Of a stretch of 64,000 bases of DNA, positions 16,938-31,100 are shown one piece after another. The notes under the pieces were generated by a model. It had not been told where the DNA came from. It worked only from the letters and a program-made list of their open reading frames with translations, and ran no database searches. The stretch's first letter is position 1. Every line of letters starts with the position of its first letter. This DNA comes from Blastocystis sp. Blastoise (taxonomy: Eukaryota; Sar; Bigyra; Opalinata; Blastocystidae), in assembly GCA_039096225.1 (NCBI GenBank), contig JBBPEB010000034.1, positions 992,001-1,056,000 of the forward strand, given 5' to 3'. A program made the position numbers and the translations under genes.

Positions 16938-17831
16938 CACTATGGAATATATTTGGAAAAGAACAAAAACTTGCATGTGGATCAGTTCATTTCGACTGTA
17001 TATTGAATTAATTTTTGTTTTCAAACAATAAATCTATTGAATTATCACTTTTGTATATAGATACATGTGATCTACATCAATTTCTAATGTCATACAAAAA
17101 CTATAAAGTTCGTATCGACATTATTTCTTTAGAATGTATGTTATATTTTCATCAATTAGTTATTTATTCTTTCAAAATGATGTTTATAGACACAAAACAG
17201 ACTATATGTATTGAATATGACTCACGACCATGCAATTCTAGAGTATTTTATAATATGAAAAAGCTGCAAATAAGCTGTATATATATTTATTATTATTAAA
17301 TTATATTTATTTTGTATAGTGGGGGAACTGGATCGAACAGCTACAAAATATTTACAACAACTTTTAGAATCCTCCTTTTTTGTTTGTGATAATATTGTTA
17401 TAACAGGTATTTATTTTATTATTATATATTATTTATATAGGTGAAAAAATTCCTGAATGGGTACGTACATCTCTTCAATACGTATCAGGCATAAAAAATA
17501 TTAATATAAATTGGGACTTATCATGTATTATTTTATTTTTAATATATAATATCTCCATATTTATAGTACACACAATATTTGACTATGAAATATTACCTAA
17601 TATAAATGAAAATTCTGTGGATGGTATATATATATATATATTTTCATTATGTGCTTTGTAAAATATATTCTAATTACTATAGTAAATCTTCAGACTCCAA
17701 TGCCTATACAGAACAGCTCTCCAATATCATTAATAAGTGTTCAGTCAATAAATTCTATTATGGAGAATAAATGCATTTATGACCCAATTAAAGGTATGTG
17801 TTATGATTGTATTGATTAAAAAACGATTTAG

Positions 17832-17867
<36 letters not shown>

Positions 17868-19696
17868 TATTAATGACAAAGAGAAACTTGACATAACTAC
17901 AATCCATGAGAATACAAAGTGTATACTAGATGAAAAACAGAAAACATGTCTTCTTAGTCCTTCTGACCTTTTACCATTTTCAGATGATGATATTTCAACT
18001 ATATCCAGTAAAGAATGTATATTTACATGTAATATCATTAATCAAGAAGAAACTGATGAAGAGACAGAAAAATATGAAGATAAGCTTTATGAAAAAGCTA
18101 AAGTACATAATTATATTTATATTATAAATTATATATTATATTTATCTGCTTATCAAATTGGTATTTTTATATTTCCTGTAGTTTCTAGTTATTTCCTATC
18201 GTTTTATATATTATATTTGTGTATAAAAACTATTTATTACTATATATATTATATTTTTATACTATAGAAAATTCTTAAAGAGGATTCGATTTCAGTACGA
18301 AGATCAAGTGATTTATATCTAAATGATTTTATTATTGATACATATATTAATTATTTATGGCTGGCATTTAAATTATCAAGTCAATCTAAAGATTCTATTA
18401 ATACCATTTATATAATTGATTATTTTAAAAGAATTATAATCGATAGGCAACTGGCTAATAATCAGTCAAATGTATGTTTATAGTTTATATATTATTATTA
18501 TTTATAGTACTCTAGCCTTATTAATAAAATCATTTTGAGTAATACAAATCTAATAATAATACCATACTGTCAGTATACATTATGTTTACAAATTAATTCA
18601 TTTTTTTAGTTATAACCATTGGATTCTCTATACAGTGAGTACTGTAGCTATTAATAATATTGCTAATGGTATATATTTATTATTAAAAAATGTTTAATTG
18701 CTATTTCTTTGTTTATTTCGTTTTTAATATTTTTATCTTTGCTATATTTAGAGTTGAAAAAAAATAAACTAAGAAATTCAATAGATGTATGTAATTATAT
18801 ATAAAAAATTATTATTTATAAAGCTGGAAATCAGGTGCTATAACTCAATGGAACGAATTACTATTAATTATAACTGTGCAATAATTAAGTACTATTTATT
18901 TCTTATTATATTACTAATCTATTTATAGTTTTGTAAATGCTTTATTTCGAGAAATTATCAAAATGAGATGCCATTATACAGATGATGAATGTAAAGACCT
19001 TTTAAAGATATTAAATACGCAAATAAATGTTTATGTATTATTTTTTTTTATATTACTATTTATTTAGGAATCTCCTCAACAACACAACTCATATGACTGT
19101 GGTTGCTATTTACTAATGAATACGAAATATATTATTGAAAATTACTCAATTTGGATAAATAATCCTTCTATTAGTTATACCTTTAGCAGTAGTGTAATAA
19201 GAAGTGTTATACTAGAAAAGATGGCATTAATGTCACGTATTCCTGGATATAACAGTGTAAAACGATGTATGTAATATTATTTATATATATTAATAAATAT
19301 ATAGTTTTTACTGATATTGAATCCTCAATAAATTATATTAAAGAAAACACTCATTATGATACTATAGTAAGTGACAGGGAATATAATACTAGACAAAAAT
19401 CGTTTATAGAATTTATACAATTAAATAAGTATTTTTTAATATATGTAATTCTTTATACTCTATCTTTATTTAGCAAGATCTTCCATGATAATTTAGGCTT
19501 AACATTTAAGAATCTAAAAAACAAGCAGCAGCTTCCTATTCTTAAAAAAAAAATAAAAAAACAAAAATTGTATTATATTAATAAAGCACTTTTAATTCTG
19601 GATCCAAATCGTAAACGAACAAAACATGCGAAGAGATTTTTTGCACGTAAAGTATCCAGAAAAAAGAATCTAACAAATTCGTATATATATATATTC

Positions 19697-19745
<49 letters not shown>

Positions 19746-19828
19746 ATTCTATTAAATTGTTTACTATATGATATATTATGTTTACATATATATAGTTATA
19801 TTCAATTATTTTTTGCATAATTATATTC

Positions 19829-19900
<72 letters not shown>

Positions 19901-19981
19901 TTTCATAATATTATTTGAATAATTATACACATTATATATAGTCGTAAAGCTTATAAGGATAAACTAAATACCACAGAATAA
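16938..19981 (+). CDS. Ulp1-like (C48) cysteine peptidase, many introns
   Basis: Spliced gene; the exact start is not fixed (exons readable from about 16938). About a dozen short introns of GTATnT...TAG type are joined in frame. A long low-complexity N-terminal part is followed by a C48 domain: LNDFIIDTYINYLW, then IILSNTNLIIIPYC, NHWILYTVSTV (His at 18617-18619), IRCYNSM, and PQQHNSYDCGCYLL (Gln and catalytic Cys, 19098-19100). In Ulp/SENP enzymes the residue after Tyr in the third motif is Asp; here it reads Asn (18842-18844), so activity is doubtful. A basic tail (KRTKHAKRFFARK) follows, ending KLNTTE. Known family role: removal of SUMO-like modifiers. It could be a host gene or the peptidase of a decayed transposon. 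Confidence 0.7.
19831..19899. repeat. (TA)n microsatellite in intron
   Basis: About 69 bp of uninterrupted alternating T and A inside the last intron of the Ulp1-like gene. Confidence 0.8.
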
Positions 19982-20933
19982 ATAAATATGGACTAAACAC
20001 AAAATAAAGCACAAGAATAAAACAATTTATTTTCTCATATTTTATTTGTCGTTAATTTTTATTTTTATAGTTTATTATTTTATTTTAATTATAAATCTTT
20101 ATTTATGTCAATATAGTAAAAATTATATTTATTTTGTAAGAAAATACTCTCCATTTTAAAGAATTCACTACATTTGTTAAAATTGTGTTTTTGCTTTGAG
20201 TATTTTATTGTGATAACTTTACTAGTCTGAAATTGACTGAATACAAATAGACTCACTTAATTTACAACTTCAAGACAAGAAATGTAGAAATGTTTACGTT
20301 TTTTTTATTAAAAGCTCAAAATAGTTCAGTGTACCTTTATTTATAATTTAATATTATATAAGAGTGCCAAAACAAAGTTTATACCCAGAATTCTGAGTGA
20401 TATACTAAGAATGACAAAAAACAAGTTTATATTTTATTTCCTGTCGTCTTATACAAGTATCACAATAGCATACATACTGTGTTTACATTAAAATCTATCA
20501 TTTAAGATAATATAAAAGTTGAATAATATATGGGACGACTTTGATAAATTTTTAGAAGTTCTTTTAGAAGAAAAATACAAGAGTAAATTATTATTGGTAA
20601 AAAAAAAGTTCATTTTATGACTCACTCGTCCCGCGGGACGACCAAAAATAAAACACAAAAACGGGACGAGGTTAATCAAGTTCTCTAAAAGAATAAAGTC
20701 AAAAAGAATTTATTTATTTTTAGAATGAATTCCTATAAAATAAACTAAATGCAGCTCTGACCAATGAGATAGAAATAACAAATATAAAAGAATACAAGAA
20801 AAGGAAGAAATAAACAATTAAAAGATCTTCAAGGAATACTAACTACTTATGATATAATAATTATTGTTAAAGAATAAATAATAATAACTAAAATTTAAAA
20901 AAAAAAGAAATATACATATATATATAATAATAA
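19982..20933. other. Intergenic stretch with a GC palindrome
   Basis: No gene seen. TCGTCCCGCGGGACGA (20626-20641) is a perfect 16-bp palindrome; GGGACGA also occurs near 20531 and 20664, giving a small cluster of the same half-site in otherwise AT-rich DNA. Confidence 0.5.
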
Positions 20934-22773
20934 TTAATGACAATATTTTTTAGCTTCCATCGTTGTTGGTTTATGAATAAATAAATCAGTTCTATTAATT
21001 AACGTGACATCATTTTCTCGAAGTATATTAGTATAAGATTCTCGAATACCTCTATGTGACAAAGGTGTACTCGAAAGCATAGAAAGAAAACTAAGCATAA
21101 CATCATCAGTATGTGTATAACAATCCAGATAGGGTAATATATGCATATGTTTATTAATAACATCTTTTGAAAATAACATTCCAGGACCATCCGCAAATGG
21201 AATAAAATAAGGAATACAAAAAGCAGGTGTTGAATGTTTAAACACTAACGATTTATCAGGATAAGAAACAAATTTACGACCTAAATATAAATTTGTTTTA
21301 GGTTTTTTTTCTAGAATAGAATATAAAAAGTAGACATTTAAGCATATATCATCATCCGTAATCATAATAAATTGTGTATTTGATTTCGACATAAGAAATA
21401 GATCCTCAATCATAAATGTTTTTAATGTATTATTTTGATAATTATCAACAATATTAGCAACAATAATATCATTATGCGATTGTAATTCATTATTAAAAAT
21501 TTCTTCTTCTTTTTTTGTTGCATTTTCTTTAACTCCACTAACGAAATAAACTATATATTTGAAATTATCATTTACATGTATAGATTTCCATGTTTTTCTT
21601 ATTAAATCACGTCGATCTTGATATACATATCCAGTTTTAACAAATATAACGACATCATAATTATCAAATAAATCAGATAATTGATTAAATACTGGAAAAT
21701 GAAGAAATGTGAATCGTATGTTAACAGGATAAATATTAATAACCTCATGATAACTAATATCATCCTTAATAGTACTAATACCTTTTCTATAACTACTTAT
21801 ATATTTAATAGTAGATTTATTATCATAATATTGAAGTGGATTTTGTGTAGAATAATATACTTTCCATAATGATGTTTCTGGTTTATTCTTATATATAGAA
21901 GAAATTTGTCCACATAATAAATCACCTTCATTATAAGAAGTAGATATATTTAATTCTAAAAGAACATTCTTTGCTATATCCAAATAATTCTTTGGATATA
22001 TATGTATAAATTCATTTCTTTGATTGTATCTTTTTTCAATTTTATTATAACATATTTTTTTATTTCCAAATCGTTTACAATATTGCCAAATAGCATCAAC
22101 ATCTTGACCTTTTAATAAAGTATCTAAGGTTTCTTTATGTAATGTATTATTCTTTAAATTTAATTTTAATTGTCTTTGAGGACGATTCATAGCTAAGAAA
22201 TCATTACCTAATTGTTCATAATTATAATATTCCACAAAACGTATTTCATTTAATGTTCTCATTTGATTTTCCCATAGAGTTTCAACAGTTGACAATGAAG
22301 AATTTAAAGAAAGAGAAACTGATGGTTGAGAAGATTCTTTAGAATGCTGTAAATTATTATTTGGATTTTCTATTGTCTTGAGATCTATTGGAATAGAATT
22401 ATTGACAATAGGAGTGTCTACAGGAGTAGAAATGATAGAAATGGTTTTGTTGGATACAGAATCTTTAGTAGTTTTATCGCTACTATGTTTAGATAATACA
22501 GACGATAATTCTGATTGTATGGTATTAATCAAAAGATGTTGCTTATTCAATTCTCGAGTTCCATTGCGTAATTTCATTTGAATTACTATAGCACATTATA
22601 GAAAATAAATAGTTCAGCATACAATAGTTAGTTGAAAAATGACTTTGAGCCAATTCTTGATGAAAAACTCCAAGATTCAACACAAGATTTGGTAGATATT
22701 CTTGAACATACCAACGTACCCATACTGTAAAGATACAAACAGCAATGAGTGTTATCACAATCTTGAATTTCAT
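20934..22773 (-). CDS. GT31-family glycosyltransferase (beta-1,3-galactosyltransferase-like)
   Basis: Exons 22773-22623 and 20934-22585 join across a 37-nt intron (GTATGC...CTATAG) to give 600 aa. An N-terminal signal-anchor (IVITLIAVCIFTVWV) makes a type II Golgi membrane protein. A Ser/Thr/Asn-rich stem follows. The catalytic domain carries the GT31 landmarks: DRRDLIRKTW, then FVSG, NTLKTFMIEDLF, the metal-binding MITDDDICLNV, FADGPGMLFSKDV and a late Asp-Asp (HTDDVML). It probably transfers a sugar from a nucleotide donor onto glycoproteins or glycolipids in the secretory pathway. Without the upstream exon the frame could also start at an internal ATG (22577), but that would lose the membrane anchor. 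Neighbour AMMECR1 is on the same strand. Confidence 0.85.
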
Positions 22774-23073
22774 AATTCTATTCTTAAATCGTTAAATATG
22801 TGTTTTGATGAAAATCGACTGAAAATAGTGGGAATTTTTTCTTTTCAATTTTTTTTTAATTTTTTAGTGAAAAGATAGTTAAATGTGTATGATTTCATCG
22901 TATAGAGCATTTATAAAGACTGTTGATAATAAAAAATGATATGATTTAATAAAAGAAAAAGAATTAATGAAATATTGTACAATGAGAAAAAGTTTGTTAG
23001 TAGATGAATCATAGATACTATAGTTAGCTAGAAGAATATAGTAGAATGATCCAAAGGCAATATTGTGAACTAT
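22774..23073. other. Intergenic, nothing recognised
   Basis: About 300 bp of AT-rich sequence between the GT31 gene start and the AMMECR1 stop; no gene, RNA or repeat seen. Confidence 0.5.
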
Positions 23074-24165
23074 TTAAAGTTGTAATCCTTTATTTTTGCA
23101 GAATTCGATAATATCTCTATTTCTTTCTTGAGTCATTTTTACATATTCATCAAATGTTAATGATGCCTATAAAGATATTTTAAATAGAAATATAATTATT
23201 TAATAGTAAATAAATAATAATAAATATACAAGTTGCGTTTCGTATGTAGTCAATTCAATTCTATTAAATAATTCACTATATATTATATTATTATATTATT
23301 TTAAATTATTATTATATTATTATATTTATTATATTTATTATTATTATATAATAATAATATATATATATATATACGCATCTGGTTTTTGTCTATATCCTGA
23401 TTTTTGAATAAGATGACGTAATGTAGTTTTAACATCCCAATCTATATATATATAATAAATATTATATAATAAAAATAATAGTATATACTTATAATAAAAT
23501 ATAAATGTTAAAAAGTAGAAAAATATTCTGAATATTTTATATATATATACCCTGTTCTTTTGCAACTTCTGGTAAATAAGTAGCTCTATAATACTCACCA
23601 TCTTCTTCAAACTCTATAATAATACCATGTTTTCCTACCTAAAATAAAACTTTTATTAAATAAAAGAAAAAACAAATAATTAAATCAAAAAAACAACACA
23701 TACAATCCAATCAAAACAAGATTTCTGTTTTGTAAATGAATGTAAAAGAGATACGGTGCATCTCAAAGAAGAAACTTCTTCAATACTTATTGGATCAAAA
23801 CGATAATCTTTAAATGCACTATATCACAAATAATAAAATAAAATTATACTTTAAAAAAGATATAAATAAACTATATATTGAATAATATACCTGCTTATTG
23901 CATATCTATCAATATCCGAAATAGAAATAGGTGATAAATATCCAATACATCCACGTAAATCGTATTCTCCATGATTGAATTTCTTAAATGTAACAAAGAT
24001 ACCACTATACATTTGTTATACAATAGTTGTAGGATGTAATCAGATAATTTTAATATACTATTTCAAAGTAGTATCGAATTCAGAATTGCTTAATGGATAC
24101 TTGACAAGTTTATTTAAGATTACATCAAAGCATCGCATCATCATTTCTGGTTTTACTAATGACAT
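23074..24165 (-). CDS. AMMECR1: AMMECR1-domain protein
   Basis: Seven exons (24165-24059, 24004-23891, 23818-23704, 23638-23551, 23441-23375, 23260-23230, 23166-23074) join in frame to 204 aa. The family signature is plain: LRGCIG in the second exon, a KDYRFDPISIEE segment, SLRCTVSLLHSF, the GKHGIIIEF motif, ATYLPEVAKEQDWD, and LIQKSGYRQKPD. AMMECR1 is a small conserved protein found from archaea to animals; its biochemical activity is not established. Length is typical for the domain alone. All introns have GTAT donors and TAG acceptors; one exon is only 31 nt. Confidence 0.92.
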
Positions 24166-24590
24166 TTCGTTTTTAACTTAATAAAAAGCAATATTTTAAA
24201 TAAAAAGAAATTTTTTAAACAAGAGAAGATTTTTTTTTTTGGAGAAATTCTTTTAAAACACAAATAGTATTATTTATTTTTTTAATTCTTTTAAACTTGA
24301 TCTTTTATTATGACAAGGAAAACAAAACATAATTAAACTCCAGCAAAAAGTGATTATAAGTACAATAAGTAATTAATTATAAAAAAAAAGATTAAAAATA
24401 TATAAATATATATATATATATTAAAATAATGCATAGTATTCATACAAATAATAGTAGTACACAAAGAGAATACAAGTAGATAAATAAATAATGCAAATTA
24501 AATAAATAAATACGAAAGCAATCAATATATATTTAAAAACAAAAAAAAATATTAAAATATATTATTATAAAACAATAATTATTTATATAT
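24166..24590. other. Intergenic, nothing recognised
   Basis: AT-rich spacer between AMMECR1 (start) and DNAJC13 (stop); only short A/T homopolymers and a (TA)n tract near 24410. Confidence 0.5.
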
Positions 24591-25166
24591 TTAAACTTTT
24601 TTATCTTCAATAGAAAGAGTATTAGCAGAATCATTAATAAAACGATCTGTCTTTTCAGCTCTACTTATAAATAAATCATGTTTTTGATGTTTATATTGTT
24701 CCCATTTAGGGAATTCAGCAAAGAAATCATTAATTTCAGAAGCATACTTAGGTTCAGCTTCAATAACCTTTAATATCTTTACAGCATTCACTTTAGCACA
24801 AGCAGGATCTTCAACCTTTTCCATATCATCATCTAACATATTCATTAAGAATGAAATCATTTGTTCATCTAAAGCCTTACGAACTAATTTCGTACTCTTT
24901 GAAGCAAATAATAATCTTGTTGTTTCAAGAACATAAGCAGCATCACTATCTAAATTCTTTAATACTTTCTTTAATCCTCTTAATACTTGTTCTTCTATTA
25001 ACTTATCACAACAAATCTTAGAAGGAGCAAGCTATAAATATTATATTATATAAATATTGTATATATAATTATTATATCATTTTAAAACATTTAATAATGT
25101 AAAAAAACAAAAAATAAGAAAAATATTTAAAAAATAAGAAAAAATTATAATAATAATAATATAAAC

Positions 25167-25199
<33 letters not shown>

Positions 25200-28100
25200 G
25201 AATAATACGAATACAAGACATAGATAATTCACCATAAGGATCTTTATCAGCAGCTTTTCTTAATGTCTTCACAAGATTATGAATGTGTCCTAACATAGCA
25301 ACATGTTCAGCTAAAGAGGGTTGGACTTTTAATAAACATACGATACCGGAAGTAGTAATAGATAATATCTTATCTTTAATCTTTTCAGGTTGAGTAGCAT
25401 CAATATACTTCTCTTCTTCTTCATTCTTTTCTTCTACTTTCTTACCATCTAAACGAGCCAATTCACGTTTAGCCTATATATATAATATTATTTATTATTT
25501 ATTATTTATTATATTATAAAATCATTTAAAAAAATAATAACAATAAAAAAATAACAAATAAATTATAACAAAAAAATAAATTATAACACATCCATAATAA
25601 TAATAATAATAATATATATATATATATATATACATCAGCAAACCACATCTTAAAAGCTTCTTCAATAAATAATTTAGGATCACGAAGTGTATATTTAGGA
25701 TCTTTTAAGAATAAACGTACATAAACACCACCAACATATAATTCTTCAGCTAATTCAGGATAATGCATTCTATAATTACTAGGTAATTTGAAATATTCTT
25801 CTTCATATAAACTATCACCCATTTGTTTAATAAAATCTTCTACTGTTTCTCTTAATAAATGTCTCATATCTCCAGTCCAAATACATTCAGGTGTCTCTTG
25901 TTCACCATCAAATTGAACAAAGAATAATTCAGGTTGCTCTTTAACTAAAGATAATAATACACCAGGTATAAATCTTCTTAAATAAATAAGTGATTTAGGA
26001 CCTTCTTTTGAATCATTAGACATTCTATTTAAGAACTTAATAGCTTCTACACGATAATCATGACCAACGGATTCTTCTTCTTTACAAATACCCCAAAGAC
26101 CAAATAATGGACCATTTAATAATATACATTCACGAACAGCATCTGTACCTTCACATAATAATACTAATAAATGGAATATATCCTTACGGCAAGTATATAA
26201 ATCTATAGAAAAAAATATTATAGGTTAGGTTACATATATTATATATTATATATAAAATTCTTATAATAATTGATTTTATGTATTGAATCAATAATAATAA
26301 AATAAATATATACCAGCATATAATAATTTAAAGAAATATTGAATAAGATCTTGTTTAGCAATAACAGCAGAACAAGCAGGTATAGGACAAATACATCTTA
26401 ATACAGGAATAATAGCATCTCTGAATGTATCTTTCTCTTCATAATTACCATCCTCATCATGCACTAAGAAGGACATTAATACTTCTATATCTTCATCAGA
26501 TGTTACCTATATATATATTATATATTATATATTATATATTATACATTATATATATATTATATATATTATAATAAAAAACAATTACAATAATTAAATAATA
26601 TAATAATTAAATAAAAAATAAAAAACTAATATATAAAAAATAAAAAAAAATAATATATATAAAAAAACAAATAATAAATAAAAAAAAAAAACATATCAAT
26701 AAAAAATAAACAAAAAAAATATATACATTATTCACTAATTCCTTATCATTAGTTAATAAAACACTAAGTGCTTTAAGTGTAGATATAATATTACTTCTTT
26801 TTTCTTTAGTTTGATATTTAGTATCTTCAATAGCATCTTGATTAATACGTTTTTCTTTAAGATAAGATAATAAATTAGTTAAGAATTCATCAGAACGTTC
26901 AAATTCTTTAGGTGATTGTTCTAAATAAACACGAACATAAACATCTCCTATTAATAATTCATCACAAACAGCTTCTATTATATAATCATTAATTAAATGT
27001 AAATTAGCTTCACCATTTTCACTTTGATCATGTTGTCTTTCATCAACAAATTCTAATAATTGATCTTTCATATCTGTCTTCCATATAATACGTGGTTCTT
27101 CAATATGTGTATTTAATATCTTTAATAAATTATGACAATCTTTATCAATAAATAATTTACTAACATGATTTGTCATTAATTTAATAATATATCCTTGTAC
27201 TTCATTATTAACAGGAGTAGCTTCATCACCTTCTAAATAACCTCCTAAACGAGATAAAGCATAAGAAGCACGTTTACAATTATTATTAGCAGCAATTTGG
27301 GTATTATTTTCTTGTTGAACTTCAATTTCTTGATGTTCTTCTAAAGAAGGATCATATCTAAATAATAATGGGAATATTGACCATAATGCACAAACAGTAC
27401 CATGTAATAATTTATCTTGTAATACACTAGAAGCACTACAATTAGCAATAGCTTCTAATCCATATTGAACACATTCTACATTTTGTAATAACATAGGATA
27501 TCTAGCAATATCAGACATAATAAGTTCATTATTTTCCATAATAGTACGTCCACTTTCTACTTCACCTAATATACTAATACAATGTATAACTTGTTTAGCT
27601 ACTTCAAATCGAGGATCGTCAGAAGGAGTATCAGGGGTTAATATACATCTATTTAATAAAGTCATTAGTGTATCTAATCCTTTTTCACGTATACATTCTT
27701 CACTATTATAATGTGTACATTTACATGTTAAATATAATAATTCTACACCTACCGATAATAAAGGACATTTTTCAGTTGTGACCATTTCATCTTCACCTAA
27801 AGTAACTAATGGTATTAAATAAGGATAACCAGCATATTTATATTCAGCTAATTCTTTACTAAAACGTCTATAAACAATTCTTTGTGCCTTTAAAATAAGC
27901 ATAATATTAACTGGATCAGGACCACCTTGTTTATTACGTTCATTTGATAATAATTCATAAGCTTTTTGAATCTTCTCAAAAATATCTCTACCTTCAGGAT
28001 TCTTATCAGGATGGTATTTTCTTGCTAATTTACGATATTCCTTCTTAATAGTATTATCATCAGGTTTTTCATCATAATTTTCAAATCCTAATACTTTTAA

Positions 28101-31100
28101 TGCTTCTACTTCACCAATACCAGCACCTTCTTTAGCATTTTCTTTTCTCCATGCATCTAATACTGTTCTTAATAATTCTACAGGTTCAGAAATAGGCCAA
28201 TTAGGGAATTTCTTTTCATCACATAATGCAGCTAAATAGAAATTATGGCACCATAATTCTTCTTTTAATTCTTCATATTGTATTTGAGGAATAGGACCAT
28301 AATCAAATAACATTGTAGGATCTTCACGTAATTTCTTTGCAAAATCCATTATATGTTTATGTACTTCTTCAACTAAGAATTTTCTCATATCATATTTCCA
28401 AATAACTTCGGGTGTATCAAAATTACCTAAGAATATCTTAGCAAATTCTTCAGGACCATGATTAACAAGTGTACATATCATAGATTCAGGTAATAAACTA
28501 CCTAATATACTACGTTTACTAAGAGGTACATCTACAGATAATGCTTCAGCATTTGATCTGAAATTTTGTTTTAAATGTGTTTTATATAAGAATTTTGATA
28601 TAGATAAGAAATTAGAACCAGCATATCCTAAAGCAAAGAAATAAATACCAGTTAAGAATAATTTAGAAACAGCATTTTCATTTTCATCTACAATAGAAGT
28701 AATAGTTTCAGCAGCATAAGCAACTAATTTAGGATCATCAACTAACATTAATTGTGAAATATAACCTAAATAACGTTGTACACCTAATAAACGTTTAGCT
28801 CTAGGAGTAGGTGTTTTTAATGTTTTACCATCAGCAGCATAAGAAGAATGACGAGTAATAAAGAAATTAATAATATCTAATACATTCATAGCTATAGCTA
28901 TAGGAGTTAAATAAGATTGACCTTCCATTAATAATTGCCATCTTAATTGTCTTATATCTTTTATAGGAGTATATTTAGTTTGATCTGATTTTACTAAAGT
29001 ATCAGGAGATATAATATTACGTTTTAATAATGTTTGTAATTTGGATAAAGAAACAGGTCCTTTTTCTAATTTTTCATGTCCTAATAAATACCACCAAACA
29101 CATACTTCATTTTCATCTTTAGGTTCTTCAGAAATATCATTATTAGGATTATTATCCATAGGATTCAAAGGCATAGCAGTATCCATAGGATTAAGAGGCA
29201 TAGTAGTATCCATAGGATTCAAAGGCATAGCAGTATCCATAGGAGAAGATATAATAGGAGTAGCAGTAGTAGTAGTAGTAGAAGGAGTAGTATCCATAGG
29301 CATAGCAAATGAAGACATATTCATATCATCCATAGGAGATAAAGGAGTAACAGGAGTAACAGGAGTAGTTTCAACTTCTATTTCAACTTCTTCTCCTTCT
29401 TCTGTCTTCTTAGCCTTTGTCTTACGAGTACGTTTACCTTTATTAGCAGGTCCACTTGTTAATAATAATGTATTTTGAGTTAAAGAAGCTTGTAATAATG
29501 AAGATAAATGTAATTGTTCAGCAGAAGCAGTATGTGCTAAAGTAAGTAAATCAATTAATAAATCAAAAGTAGTAGAAGATTCTCTTAATAAAATATCAAT
29601 ATTATCAGGATTAGCACATAAAGTCTTGACTAATACTAATAAATGATCTCTATAAGTAAGATTTGAAGTAGTATCAATTAATTTTAATAAATGTAATATT
29701 TCATAGAAACTACCAATATCAGTCATATTCTGTTCATATATATGTACCATAGCACGAACACATAATATCTTATTTTCATACTATATATTTATATAGAATT
29801 ATATATTGAAGAATAATAGAACTATAAAATATAAATTTTTAAATAATCAAAAAAAATATATATATATATAATGATTATAAAATAATTACAACATAAATAA
29901 TTATAAATATATACTTCTTTTTCTCTTAACATACGAGTATAAATAGCTAAGAAAACTTGTTTAACATTTGTGATTCTAAATATAGTTTTATCATCATCAG
30001 CTAAATAGCGAACATAAAAACCATTAACACATATTTCATTAGCTAAAGAAGGATAATCAACAAAGAATTCTTCGAAATTCCAACAGGGTTTTATTTGATT
30101 TTCAATAGTTGATTTAGATTGTTCTTTATCTAAATTAAGTAATTCATTTTCTAAAGCAGTTTTTAATTCATTACGAGTATTATGATTCCAAATACATTCA
30201 TAATTATTACAATCTTGTAATAACTTAAAGAACATTAAAGTAAAATTACCTTCTTCTTTCTTCTTCTCACTATCCTGTATCTTCTTACGTAATCTACTTT
30301 GAGCTAAAGAATGCTTTGTTTCTCCTTCATTATATAATGAACGTTCTTTCTCCTATATATATATATAATTATTATTATTATTATATTTATTATATAATAA
30401 AAATAATTAAATTATATAATACAAATATTATAATTATATAACATTAATAATAATAAAATAATTTATAAAATTAAAATAACAATTAATAATACTATATAAT
30501 ATAACAACATAAAACATACAAGATATTTATTATATTTATCTTCTGTAAGTGCAGGTTGTTCAAGATATCTTAACATACCAATAGGTACACATCTACTTAA
30601 TAATTGACGACTATCTGCATGTTCACCCATCCATAGACCTACTAAATAACGACTTACATAACGTTGATCTTCACTATTACTAAAGATAGCATTATAAAAA
30701 TGACGAAGTAAAACACCTTCAGAAAGAGCAGCTTCTTGCATTAAACTAGCTACTTCTGGTTTACTTTCTTCTACTATAGTCTTCATTAATAAAGCAGTAG
30801 CCATAGTAATACCACTACAATTACTATGGAAAAGATTTAATAAAATACTATGTCTTTCAGATAATAAAGTAAGCATTTTTGATTTATGTTCAGGATCTGT
30901 AGTATCATCATAATCACATAAACATAATTCAAAGAATTCCATTAATATTAATATAACTAAAGTACCAGTAGCAGAAGCAGCATAAAAATCTAAAATTTCA
31001 AATAATGTTTTAATAAATTCTTCATTAGAAAATAATAATTTTTTATTTTCAGATTCTAATTTTTCATTACGAGGATCAGTTGAAGGTAAAACAACAGCTT

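Noticed and set aside
22378-22581. Internal ATG at 22577 as the start of the glycosyltransferase
   Set aside because: Splicing a 37-nt intron adds an in-frame exon with a signal anchor, as GT31 enzymes require.
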